From positions 372,001 to 436,000 of the forward strand of contig NZ_VCNG01000003.1 of the NCBI RefSeq assembly GCF_006227205.1: a stretch of 64,000 nt of DNA, given 5' to 3'. Positions 17,284-25,253 of this stretch are shown piece by piece (position 1 is the stretch's first letter; each line of letters opens with the position of its first letter). The position numbers and the translations under genes are program-made. This stretch comes from Pseudomonas sp. ICMP22404 (lineage in GTDB: Bacteria > Pseudomonadota > Gammaproteobacteria > Pseudomonadales > Pseudomonadaceae). The notes beneath the pieces are model-generated. The model was not told the origin of the DNA and made no database searches. It saw only the letters and a program-made list of their open reading frames with translations.

Positions 17284-17430
17284 ATCTGTTCCCTAACAGG
17301 GCGCCGGAGCGCCCATTGCTCCCATCTGTAACACCTGACTGAAACGGCCTCCGGCACCTTTCGAGCCCACCCCCTCTTATTACTGTTTTGTAATCAACGA
17401 GTTACCCATAAGCGCGAGAAACTCGCCAGA

Positions 17431-17447
17431 CAGGCACGCCGATTGCT
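17431..17447 (+). promoter_or_regulatory. Candidate sigma-54 promoter of the hydroxyproline ABC operon
   Basis: CAGGCACGCCGATTGCT matches the -24/-12 consensus (tGGCACg-N4-TTGCt) with correct 10-bp spacing between GG (17433-17434) and GC (17445-17446); only the T before GG differs. The expected start near 17458 falls on the palindrome at 17454-17483. No sigma-54 activator gene is adjacent, so NtrC-type control is possible. Confidence 0.6.
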
Positions 17448-17453
17448 TATCTA

Positions 17454-17483
17454 ATATCGTATACGAAATCCTCAATACGATAT
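17454..17483. promoter_or_regulatory. Palindromic operator (TCGTATACGA plus flanking dyad)
   Basis: TCGTATACGA (17457-17466) is a perfect 10-bp palindrome sharing its GTATAC core with the site before the GntR gene. ATATCGTAT (17454-17462) is also repeated in inverse at 17475-17483 (ATACGATAT). It lies at the predicted transcription start, suiting repression by the GntR/FCD protein. Confidence 0.6.
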
Positions 17484-17514
17484 CTCACCGCATTTATTCG
17501 ACAGCGAGGCATTT

Positions 17515-18333
17515 ATGAAAAACCCTGCATTGGCCGTAGCGTTAAGTGTTGTCCTGGCACCTCTGTTCATCACCCCCGCCTATGCCGACAAGCTCGATGA
17601 CATCATCGGCTCCGGCAAGCTGCGCTGCGCGGTGACCCTGGATTTCCCACCCATGGGCTTTCGTGACGAAAGCAACAAGCCGGCGGGTTTCGACGTGGAC
17701 TATTGCCACGACCTGGCGAAGGTCCTGGGGGTAGATGCCGAAGTCGTGGAAACGCCGTTCCCGGACCGGATCCCGGCGCTTATTTCCGGCCGTGCCGATG
17801 TCATCGTCGCCTCCACCTCCGACACCCTGGAACGGGCCAAGACCGTTGGCCTGACCGTGCCCTACTTCGCCTTCCAGATGGTGGTGCTGACCCGCGACAA
17901 CACCGGCATCAACAGCTTCGCCGACCTCAAGGGCAAGGCCGTGGGCAATACCAGCGGCACCTACGAAGCCATCGCATTGGAGAAGGACCAGAAGAACTGG
18001 GGCAGCGGCAGTTTCCGCGCCTACCAGTCGCAGAACGACACGCTGTTGGCCGTCGCCCAAGGGCACATCGACGCGACGGTGGTGACCAATACCGTGGCCG
18101 CCGCGACCATCAAGTCCGGCAAGTACAAGAACCTGAAGATCGCCGGTGACGCGCCTTATGTCATCGACTACGTGTCCCTCGGCGCCAAGCGCAGCGAGTT
18201 CGGCCTGATCAACTACCTCAATCTGTTCGTCAACCAACAGGTGCGCACCGGTCGTTACAAAGAGCTGTTCGTCAAATGGGTCGGCACCGATATTCCGCCG
18301 GCCAACCTGACCGTCCCGCAGGTCTATTACTGA
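17515..18333 (+). CDS. Amino-acid ABC transporter, periplasmic binding protein
   Basis: A 272-aa polar amino-acid-type binding protein (PBPb/SBP_bac_3). The signal peptide (1-24, ending AYA) is followed by the two-lobed domain with GKLRCAVTLDFPPMGF and GFDVDYCHDLAKVLG. In this position it most likely binds hydroxyproline isomers and delivers them to the permeases at 20115 and 20790. It is the first gene of a five-gene operon that also encodes the aconitase-X enzyme, so uptake and first catabolic step are co-expressed. Confidence 0.9.
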   Translation: MKNPALAVALSVVLAPLFITPAYADKLDDIIGSGKLRCAVTLDFPPMGFRDESNKPAGFDVDYCHDLAKVLGVDAEVVETPFPDRIPALISGRADVIVASTSDTLERAKTVGLTVPYFAFQMVVLTRDNTGINSFADLKGKAVGNTSGTYEAIALEKDQKNWGSGSFRAYQSQNDTLLAVAQGHIDATVVTNTVAAATIKSGKYKNLKIAGDAPYVIDYVSLGAKRSEFGLINYLNLFVNQQVRTGRYKELFVKWVGTDIPPANLTVPQVYY

Positions 18334-18343
18334 GGATCGGGGC

Positions 18344-20122
18344 ATGCCAAGCACGCCTATCCGTGTCGTGGGCCGCAGTCTGGTGGAGGGTGCCGCCCAG
18401 GGCGCCCTGCTCTTTGCCGATGTGGGCTTGAGTTTCTGGGGCGGTGTGGATCCGGCCAGCGGTGAAGTCATCGACCGGCATCACCCGCTCAGCAGCCAGC
18501 GCCTGGCCGGGCGCGTGCTGGCGATTCCCAGCGGGCGCGGCTCGTGCACCGGCAGCAGCGTCTTGATGGAGCTGATCAGCAACGGCCATGCACCCGCCGC
18601 CCTGGTGCTGGCCGAAACGGATGAGATCCTGACCTTGGGCGTGCTGGTGGCGCAGTTGATTTTCCAGCGTTCCCTGCCAGTGGTGCAGATCGGTAGTGAA
18701 GCCTTCGAACGTTTGCGCGGCCAGGGTTTCGTGCGCATCGAAGGCAATTGCCTGACCCTGACCGGCCGCCGCCCCGACGATCGCTGGGATCAGGCCGACG
18801 TTCCCTTGCCGCCGCCCATGCCGTCTACGGTCAACCTCACCGAACAGGACCGGGCACTGCTCGACGGCAACCATGGCAAGGCCGCCCAGGTGGCGATGCA
18901 AATCGTCTTGCGCATGGCGGAAATCCAGGGCACCACGCAGTTGCTGGACGTGACCCAAGCCCACATCGACGGTTGCATCTACACAGGCCCGGCCAGCCTG
19001 CGCTTTGCCGAGCAACTGGTGCAGTGGGGCGCCAAGGTGCGCGTGCCCACCACTCTCAATTCCATTTCCGTGGACCAGCGCCGCTGGCGGGAACTGGGCA
19101 TAGATCCGGCCTTGGGCGAACCGGCGAGTGCCTTGGGCGATGCCTACATGGCGATGGGCGCGCAGCTGAGTTTTACCTGCGCGCCGTATCTGCTCGAGAC
19201 CGCGCCCAAGGCCGGCGAGCAGATCGTCTGGGCCGAGTCCAACGCGGTGGTCTACGCCAACAGTGTGCTCGGGGCTCGCACGCAGAAGTACCCGGACTTC
19301 CTGGATATCTGCATTGCCTTGTGCGGCCGCGCGCCCTTGACCGGTTGTCACCTGGACGATCAGCGCAAGGCCAGACTGATCGTCGACGTGCCGGGATTAG
19401 GCACTGTCGACGACAGCTTCTATCCACTGCTGGGTTATCACATCGGCGGCCTGACCGGCCGGCGTATTCCATTGATACGCGGCCTGGAACATGCCGCGCC
19501 GACCCTGGATGACCTGAAAGCCTTCGGCGCCGCATTCGCCACCACCAGTGCCGCGCCGTTGTTCCACATCGCCGGGGTCACACCGGAAGCCCTCGACCCG
19601 GTCGATGTCGTGGAAGCGGACTGTCCGATACCGATGGAAACCGTCGATGCCGCAGGCCTGCTTGCCAGTTGGCGCGAGCTCAACAGTGCCCGGGACAACC
19701 GGGTGGACGTGATCTCCTTGGGCAACCCGCATTTTTCCCTCAGCGAATTTGCCAACCTGGCGGCGCTCTGCGTCGGCCGGAGCAAGCACCCGGACGTGGT
19801 GCTGGCCATCACCTGCGGCCGTGCGGTACTGGAACAGGCCCGCCAGGCAGGTCACCTGGGCGCCATCGAGGCCTTCGGCGCCACGCTGGTGACCGACACC
19901 TGCTGGTGCATGCTGGGCGAACCGGTCATCCCACCCGCTGCCACCACCCTGATGACCAACTCCGGCAAATACGCCCATTACGCGCCCGGCCTGGTGGGAC
20001 GCGGGGTGCACTTCGCCAGCCTAGCGGCCTGCGTCGACGCCGCGTGCAACGCCACCGCCACTGGTCAGCCGCCGCTCTGGCTGCAACCCGCCACCCGCCA
20101 GGGGAACCCCTTCCATGTTTGA
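18344..20122 (+). CDS. Aconitase X (fused), probable cis-3-hydroxy-L-proline dehydratase
   Basis: A 592-aa protein of the AcnX family. The small swivel domain is N-terminal (about 1-135, IPSGRGSCTGSSVLMELISNG) and is fused to the large catalytic domain (about 160-580; Cys-rich ITCGRAVLEQ and TCWCMLGE segments). Some AcnX enzymes dehydrate cis-3-hydroxy-L-proline to pyrroline-2-carboxylate. Placement within a hydroxyproline ABC operon strongly favours this reaction over mevalonate-5-phosphate dehydration. It overlaps the next permease gene by 8 bp. Confidence 0.85.
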   Translation: MPSTPIRVVGRSLVEGAAQGALLFADVGLSFWGGVDPASGEVIDRHHPLSSQRLAGRVLAIPSGRGSCTGSSVLMELISNGHAPAALVLAETDEILTLGVLVAQLIFQRSLPVVQIGSEAFERLRGQGFVRIEGNCLTLTGRRPDDRWDQADVPLPPPMPSTVNLTEQDRALLDGNHGKAAQVAMQIVLRMAEIQGTTQLLDVTQAHIDGCIYTGPASLRFAEQLVQWGAKVRVPTTLNSISVDQRRWRELGIDPALGEPASALGDAYMAMGAQLSFTCAPYLLETAPKAGEQIVWAESNAVVYANSVLGARTQKYPDFLDICIALCGRAPLTGCHLDDQRKARLIVDVPGLGTVDDSFYPLLGYHIGGLTGRRIPLIRGLEHAAPTLDDLKAFGAAFATTSAAPLFHIAGVTPEALDPVDVVEADCPIPMETVDAAGLLASWRELNSARDNRVDVISLGNPHFSLSEFANLAALCVGRSKHPDVVLAITCGRAVLEQARQAGHLGAIEAFGATLVTDTCWCMLGEPVIPPAATTLMTNSGKYAHYAPGLVGRGVHFASLAACVDAACNATATGQPPLWLQPATRQGNPFHV

Positions 20123-20780
20123 CTACAGCTTCCAATGGCGCCCGGCCCTGCGCGCGTTGCCCGACATGCTCGCCGGGGCCTGGGTCACGTTCGAGACCGC
20201 GGCGCTGTCGATGATCTTCGGCGTGCTGATCGCGCTGGTACTGACGGTGATGCGCCAGGCGCGCCATCCATTGCTACGGGGAATCGGCAATGGCTGGGTG
20301 TCCATCGCCCGCAACACGCCGTCGCTGTTCCAGATCTACATCCTCTACTTCGGCCTCGGCTCCCTCGGGCTGCATGTCAGTTCGTGGCTGGCGTTGCTGG
20401 CCGGGATCACCTTCAACAATGCCGGTTACCTGGCGGAGAACTTTCGCGGTGGTCTCAAGGCCGTGCCCGGCACGCAGATGCGCGCCGCCCGGTCCCTGGG
20501 CATGAGCGCGTTCCAGGCCTATCGGATGATCATCGTCCCGCAACTGCTGCGCATCGTGTTCTACCCGCTGACCAACCAGATGGTCTGGGCGGTGCTGATG
20601 ACCTCGCTGGGCGTGGTGGTCGGCCTGAACAACGACCTCACCGGGGTGACCCAGGAATACAACGTCAAGACGTTCCGCACCTTCGAATACTTCGCGCTCG
20701 CGGCCGCGCTGTATTACCTGATCGCCAAGCTGATCGTCGGGCTCGCCCGGCTGTTGTCCTGGCGCCTGTTCCGCTACTGA
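20115..20780 (+). CDS. Amino-acid ABC transporter permease (HisM/GlnP type)
   Basis: A 221-aa polar-amino-acid permease with about five membrane spans. Typical HEAT-type permease features are the MAGAWVTFETAALSMIFG-like first helix (as LAGAWVTFETAAL) and the EAA-type cytoplasmic loop (RAARSLGMSAFQAYRMIIVP) contacting the ATPase. It overlaps the AcnX gene and pairs with the permease at 20790 to form the importer channel. Confidence 0.9.
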   Translation: MFDYSFQWRPALRALPDMLAGAWVTFETAALSMIFGVLIALVLTVMRQARHPLLRGIGNGWVSIARNTPSLFQIYILYFGLGSLGLHVSSWLALLAGITFNNAGYLAENFRGGLKAVPGTQMRAARSLGMSAFQAYRMIIVPQLLRIVFYPLTNQMVWAVLMTSLGVVVGLNNDLTGVTQEYNVKTFRTFEYFALAAALYYLIAKLIVGLARLLSWRLFRY

Positions 20781-20789
20781 GGGTTGGTC

Positions 20790-21440
20790 ATGTTTGCAAC
20801 AAGCCTCACCGTTAACGACCTGTTGTTCTTGCTCGACGGGGCCTGGGTCACGCTGCAGCTGACCGCCTGGTCGATCCTGCTCGGCACCCTGGCCGGGCTA
20901 CTGTTCGGCCTGCTCCGGGCGCTGTTGCCCCGGGCCAGCCTGCCGCTGGCCTGGGTACTGGACGTGTTTCGCAGCGTGCCGTTGCTGATCCAGTTCGTGC
21001 TGTTCAACTCGCTCAAGAGCATCGTCGGCCTGAACCTCAGCGCCTTCGCCGTCGGCTGCATCGTGCTCGGGGTCTACGCCGCCGCGTACTTCACCGAAAT
21101 CGTCCGTGGCGGGGTGCTGGCGGTGCCGCTGAGCACCCGACGGGCCAGCCGTTCCCTGGGCTTGAGCTACCTGCAGGACCTGCGCTTCATCGTCCTGCCG
21201 ATTGCCACGCGCGTGGCGTTTCCCGGCTGGCTGAACCTGGTACTCGGGGTGATGAAGGACACCGCGCTGGTGATGTGGATCGGCATCGTCGAGCTGCTGC
21301 GTGCTTCGCAAACCATCGTCACGCGCATTCAGGAACCCCTGCTGGTGCTGTGCATCGCAGGCCTCATTTACTACGTCATGAGCCTGGTGGTCGCCCGCCT
21401 CGGCGCACGCCTGGAAAGAAGGTGGCAGGAAAATGATTGA
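20790..21440 (+). CDS. Amino-acid ABC transporter permease (HisQ type)
   Basis: A 216-aa second permease of the same importer. The start is ATG at 20790, 6 nt after GAGGG; an in-frame TTG two codons upstream is less well placed. The EAA loop reads RASRSLGLSYLQDLRFIVLP, and five hydrophobic spans are visible. It overlaps the ATPase gene by 8 bp. Confidence 0.9.
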   Translation: MFATSLTVNDLLFLLDGAWVTLQLTAWSILLGTLAGLLFGLLRALLPRASLPLAWVLDVFRSVPLLIQFVLFNSLKSIVGLNLSAFAVGCIVLGVYAAAYFTEIVRGGVLAVPLSTRRASRSLGLSYLQDLRFIVLPIATRVAFPGWLNLVLGVMKDTALVMWIGIVELLRASQTIVTRIQEPLLVLCIAGLIYYVMSLVVARLGARLERRWQEND

Positions 21441-22155
21441 GATCGAGAACGTGCATAAATCCTTTGGCGACCTGGAAGTGGTCAAGGGTGTGAGCCTGAC
21501 CGTAGACAAGGGTGAAGTGGTGTCGATCATCGGTGGCTCGGGGTCCGGCAAGTCGACCCTGTTGATGTGCATCAACGGCCTGGAGCCGATCCAGCAAGGC
21601 AGCATTCGCGTGGACGGTGTCGAGGTGCATGACCGCGCCACCGATCTCAATCACCTGCGGCAGAAGATCGGCATCGTCTTCCAGCAATGGAACGCCTTCC
21701 CGCACCTGACGGTGCTGGAGAACGTAATGCTGGCGCCGCGCAAGGTGCTGGGCAAGAGCAAACAGGAGGCCGAGGCCCTGGCGGTGAAACAGCTGGAGCA
21801 CGTGGGCCTGGGGGACAAGCTCAAGGCCTTTCCGAACAAGCTCTCCGGTGGCCAGCAACAGCGCATGGCCATCGCCCGGGCCTTGGCGATGTCGCCGGAC
21901 TACATGCTGTTCGACGAAGCCACCTCGGCCCTGGACCCGCAACTGGTGGGTGAAGTGCTGGACACCATGCGCATGCTCGCCGAGGACGGCATGACCATGG
22001 TGCTGGTGACCCACGAGATCCGCTTCGCCCGGGACGTGTCCGATCGCGTGGCGTTCTTTTGCAATGGCCGGGTGCATGAGATCGGGCCGCCGGACCAGGT
22101 GATCGGCAACCCGATGCAGCGGGAGACGGCGGCGTTTCTCAAGTCGGTGAAATAG
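21433..22155 (+). CDS. Amino-acid ABC transporter ATP-binding protein
   Basis: A 240-aa ATPase with Walker [10 protein letters not shown] (about 35-43), Q-loop, signature [15 protein letters not shown] and Walker B/D-loop [11 protein letters not shown], followed by the switch His (TMVLVTHE). It powers hydroxyproline uptake through the two preceding permeases. Length and motifs are those of the GlnQ/HisP group. Confidence 0.93.
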   Translation: MIEIENVHKSFGDLEVVKGVSLTVDKGEVVSIIGGSGSGKSTLLMCINGLEPIQQGSIRVDGVEVHDRATDLNHLRQKIGIVFQQWNAFPHLTVLENVMLAPRKVLGKSKQEAEALAVKQLEHVGLGDKLKAFPNKLSGGQQQRMAIARALAMSPDYMLFDEATSALDPQLVGEVLDTMRMLAEDGMTMVLVTHEIRFARDVSDRVAFFCNGRVHEIGPPDQVIGNPMQRETAAFLKSVK

Positions 22156-22164
22156 CCCATGCCC

Positions 22165-22230
22165 CTATCGCGAGCAGGCTCGCTCCCACATGGGATTTGT
22201 ACCCTGTGGGAGCGAGCCTGCTCGCGATGA
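22165..22230. repeat. REP-type inverted repeat pair, arms in outward order
   Basis: Here the CGCGAGCAGGCTCGCTCCCA arm comes first and the GTGGGAGCGAGCCTGCTCGC arm second, the reverse of most copies. It lies in the 106-bp gap between the ATPase and the next enzyme. Confidence 0.88.
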
Positions 22231-22261
22231 GGCCGGAACGGACAACACAAGGAACAACCCA

Positions 22262-23290
22262 ATGCGCTCATCAAAAATCATCCACGTCGTCAGTTGCCAC
22301 GCCGAAGGCGAAGTCGGCGATGTGATCGTCGGCGGTGTCGCCCCTCCACCCGGTGCCACGGTGTGGGAACAGTCGCGCTGGATCGCCCAGGACCAGACCC
22401 TGCGCAACTTCGTTCTCAACGAGCCCCGTGGCGGCGTGTTTCGCCACGTCAACCTGCTGGTGCCGGCCAAGGACCCTCGGGCGCAGATGGCCTGGATCAT
22501 CATGGAGCCGGCCGACACCCCGCCGATGTCCGGCTCCAACTCCCTGTGCGTGGCGACCGTGCTGCTGGACAGCGGCATCCTGCCCATGACCGAACCCCAG
22601 ACCCGCCTGGTACTCGAAGCCCCTGGCGGGTTGATCGAAGCCGTCGCCGATTGCCGCGACGGCAAGGTGCAACGGGTGGAGATCAAGAACGTGCCCTCCT
22701 TCGCCGACCGTCTCGACGCCTGGATCGAAGTCGAGGGCCTGGGCTCGCTGCAGGTGGACACCGCCTATGGCGGTGACAGTTTCGTCATCGTCGACGCCCA
22801 GCGCCTGGGCTTCGCCATCCGCCCTGACGAGGCCGCCGATCTGGTGGCCGTCGGGCTGAACATCACTCGGGCCGCCAATGAGCAACTGGGCTTCGTCCAC
22901 CCGCTGAACCCTGACTGGTCACACATTTCGTTCTGCCAGATCGCCGCGCCCGTCGTCATGGAGGCAGGCGTCGCTACGGGTGCCAACGCCGTGGTGATCC
23001 AGCCCGGCAAGATCGACCGCTCCCCTACCGGCACAGGCTGCTCGGCACGCATGGCGGTGTTGCAGGCCAAGGGGTTGATGCAGGTGGGCGAGCGGTTCAT
23101 CGGGCGCTCGATCATCGGCTCCGAATTCCATTGTCGCATCGACTCGCTGACCGACGTGGCCGGGCGCCCGGCGATCTATCCGTGCATTGCCGGACGGGCG
23201 TGGATCACCGGGACGCATCAACTGCTGCTGGATCCGGCTGATCCATGGCCGCAGGGCTATCGGCTTTCAGATACGTGGCCTGGCGCATGA
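22262..23290 (+). CDS. Proline-racemase-superfamily protein with Ser90/Thr256 in place of both catalytic Cys
   Basis: A 342-aa member of the proline racemase superfamily. The position of the first catalytic Cys is Ser90 ([10 protein letters not shown]) and that of the second is Thr256 ([10 protein letters not shown]). Two-base racemisation by thiols is therefore not possible. Trans-3-hydroxy-L-proline dehydratases of this superfamily keep Cys/Thr, and Thr at the second site is shared here, so a dehydratase-type reaction on a hydroxyproline isomer is the best guess. It lies between the ABC operon and the deaminase gene. Confidence 0.82.
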   Translation: MRSSKIIHVVSCHAEGEVGDVIVGGVAPPPGATVWEQSRWIAQDQTLRNFVLNEPRGGVFRHVNLLVPAKDPRAQMAWIIMEPADTPPMSGSNSLCVATVLLDSGILPMTEPQTRLVLEAPGGLIEAVADCRDGKVQRVEIKNVPSFADRLDAWIEVEGLGSLQVDTAYGGDSFVIVDAQRLGFAIRPDEAADLVAVGLNITRAANEQLGFVHPLNPDWSHISFCQIAAPVVMEAGVATGANAVVIQPGKIDRSPTGTGCSARMAVLQAKGLMQVGERFIGRSIIGSEFHCRIDSLTDVAGRPAIYPCIAGRAWITGTHQLLLDPADPWPQGYRLSDTWPGA

Positions 23291-23313
23291 TTTTCGAACT
23301 CACATCGATCCCT

Positions 23314-23432
23314 TGTGGCGAGGGGATTCATCCCCGTTGGGGCGCGAAGCGGCCCCAATCTGGCGACTCGCTGCGCCAGACAGATACAGGGGGCTGCTTC
23401 GCAGCCCAGCGGGGATAAATCCCCTCGCCACA
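23314..23432. repeat. REP-type inverted repeat pair (GTGGCGAGGGGATTTATCCCC family)
   Basis: The left arm has ATTCATCCCC and the right arm keeps ATAAATCCCC, so one arm has drifted by a base. It is inserted between the racemase-like and deaminase genes. Confidence 0.9.
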
Positions 23433-23458
23433 GTACTACCATCAACTGGAGACACCCC

Positions 23459-24376
23459 ATGAGCAAACGCATCAACTGGAGCGGCGTATTCCCCGCCGTT
23501 ACCACCCAATTCAACGACGACTTCTCCATCAACCTGGACAAGACCCATGAGGTCATTTCCAACGTCATCCGTGACGGCGTCTCGGGCCTGGTGGTCTGTG
23601 GTTCGGTGGGGGAAAACACTTCGCTGAGCGCCGAAGAAAAAATCGCCGTGACCGAAGTCGCGGTGGACGCCTCCCGGGGTCGGGTGCCGGTGATCTGCGG
23701 CGTGGCCGAGTTCACCAGCGTGCAGGCGGCCAAGGTCGCCAACGCAGTGCGCAAGGTCGGCGTCGACGGCGTGATGCTGATGCCGGCATTGGTCTATGGC
23801 TCCAAGCCGTTCGAAACCGCCGAGCACTTTCGCTATGTCGCCCGGCATGCAGACGTGCCGCTGATGGTTTACAACAACCCACCGATCTACAAGAACGACG
23901 TGACTCCGGACATCCTGATTTCCCTGGCCGATTGCGACAACGTGGTGTGCTTCAAGGACTCCTCCGGCGACACCCGGCGGTTCATCGACGTGCGCAATGA
24001 AGTGGGTGATCGCTTTGTCCTGTTCGCGGGCCTCGACGACGTGGTGCTGGAAAGCCTCGCCGTGGGCGCCGAAGGCTGGGTCTCGGGCATGTCCAACGTG
24101 TTCCCGAAGGAAGGCGAAACCATCTTCCGCCTGGCCCGCGCCGGGCGTTTCGCCGAAGCGATGCCGATCTACGAATGGCTGATGCCGATCCTGCACCTCG
24201 ACGCCCGCGCCGACCTGGTGCAATGCATCAAGCTGTGCGAAGCCATCGCCGGCCGCGGCAGCGCCCTCACCCGCCCACCACGCCTGGCCCTGCCGGAAGA
24301 AGACCGGGTGTATGTGGAACAGATCATGGCCAAGGCCCTGGCGAATCGACCGGTGCTGCCGGATGTGGGGCTCTGA
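23459..24376 (+). CDS. lhpC: Pyrroline-4-hydroxy-2-carboxylate deaminase (DHDPS family)
   Basis: A 305-aa class I aldolase-fold enzyme of the dihydrodipicolinate synthase family. The Schiff-base Lys166 (VVCFKDSSGD) and Tyr138 (MVYNNPP) are in place, with GSVGENTSLS as the substrate loop. In hydroxyproline clusters this family converts the dehydrogenase product to 2-oxoglutarate semialdehyde with loss of ammonia. Context (epimerase and three-subunit dehydrogenase upstream) supports that reaction. GGAGA precedes the ATG. The semialdehyde dehydrogenase needed next is not in the window. Confidence 0.88.
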   Translation: MSKRINWSGVFPAVTTQFNDDFSINLDKTHEVISNVIRDGVSGLVVCGSVGENTSLSAEEKIAVTEVAVDASRGRVPVICGVAEFTSVQAAKVANAVRKVGVDGVMLMPALVYGSKPFETAEHFRYVARHADVPLMVYNNPPIYKNDVTPDILISLADCDNVVCFKDSSGDTRRFIDVRNEVGDRFVLFAGLDDVVLESLAVGAEGWVSGMSNVFPKEGETIFRLARAGRFAEAMPIYEWLMPILHLDARADLVQCIKLCEAIAGRGSALTRPPRLALPEEDRVYVEQIMAKALANRPVLPDVGL

Positions 24377-24397
24377 CCCGAGGCAAATGAAGTCCCC

Positions 24398-24485
24398 TGT
24401 GGGAGCGAGCCTGCTCGCGATAGCGGTCTGTCTGGAATAGCTATGCTGGATGTACCGCCACTATCGCGAGCAGGCTCGCTCCCAC
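24398..24485. repeat. REP-type inverted repeat pair, first of two near-identical copies
   Basis: Opposed arms with a GGTCTGTCTGGAATAGCTAT centre; the same centre recurs with one or two changes in the copy 134 bp downstream, pointing to local duplication. Confidence 0.9.
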
Positions 24486-24531
24486 ACTGACCGAGGTGTA
24501 TGGAGGATTATCAGCCAGCACATCAACCCAC

Positions 24532-24620
24532 TGTGGGAGCGAGCCTGCTCGCGATAGCGGTCTGTCTGGAACGGCTATGCTGGATGTACCGCCGTCATCG
24601 CGAGCAGGCTCGCTCCCACA
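24532..24620. repeat. REP-type inverted repeat pair, second of two near-identical copies
   Basis: It matches the element at 24398 across arms and centre. The right arm ends just before the AAGGAAGG ribosome-binding site of the DinB-like gene. Confidence 0.9.
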
Positions 24621-24633
24621 AGGAAGGCTTACC

Positions 24634-25191
24634 ATGAATTATTTCCTCGCCCAGGCCCTGAACAACCAGTGGGCCAACCACCGGCTGCTCGGCACCTGTG
24701 CGCAGTTGAGCGAGGACGAATACCTGACGCGACGCACGGGGTTCTTTCCGTCCATACAAGCCACGCTCTGCCATATCCTGGAGGTGGACCGCTATTACCT
24801 CACCGCCCTGGAAGGCGATCGTGACGGGCAGATCAAGGATTTCTCCGAGACCTTGGCCTTTGCCGAGCTGGTGCAATGCCAGGCCCGCACCGACCGGCGA
24901 CTGGTGGCGTTCTGCGAATCCCTGCGGGAGAAAGACCTCGCCCGATCCGTCGAATTGGTACGCGCCGACGGTGCCGTGGTGCCCGAGCGTATCGACCGGT
25001 TGCTGCTGCACCTGTTCGCACACCAGATTCACCACCGTGGACAGGTCCACACGATGCTCAGCGATACCGACGTCGAACCGCCGCAACTCGACGAGTTCTT
25101 CCTCGACTGCGACCGCAGGTTTCGGCAAACGGAAGAGCGCCAGCTGCAACTCGACGAAAGCCGCGTCTGGCGAGACTATTTACCGGATTGA
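24634..25191 (+). CDS. DinB-family protein
   Basis: A 185-aa four-helix-bundle protein of the DinB/YfiT superfamily. The metal-binding His residues are visible: one in ATLCHILEVDRYY (about residue 47) and two in HLFAHQIHHRGQVH (about 128-133), so a metal site is likely. Many members are thiol-dependent transferases. The ATG at 24634 follows AGGAAGG. It stands alone between repeats and the acetoin operon terminator; no specific role can be given. Confidence 0.85.
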   Translation: MNYFLAQALNNQWANHRLLGTCAQLSEDEYLTRRTGFFPSIQATLCHILEVDRYYLTALEGDRDGQIKDFSETLAFAELVQCQARTDRRLVAFCESLREKDLARSVELVRADGAVVPERIDRLLLHLFAHQIHHRGQVHTMLSDTDVEPPQLDEFFLDCDRRFRQTEERQLQLDESRVWRDYLPD

Positions 25192-25198
25192 ACCCACG

Positions 25199-25231
25199 GC
25201 AAAAAATGCGATGGCCGCCGCCGGCCATCGC
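25199..25231 (-). terminator. Rho-independent terminator of the acetoin operon
   Basis: CGATGGCCG (25209-25217) pairs with CGGCCATCG (25222-25230); read leftward the hairpin is followed by a T run (25206-25201). It lies 23 bp beyond the stop of the butanediol dehydrogenase gene. Confidence 0.8.
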
Positions 25232-25253
25232 CAATCGCCCACATCAGGAAAAA

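Noticed and set aside
17299..17314. GGGCGC-CGGA-GCGCCC hairpin after the AraC gene
   Set aside because: No T run follows, so it is not convincing as an intrinsic terminator.
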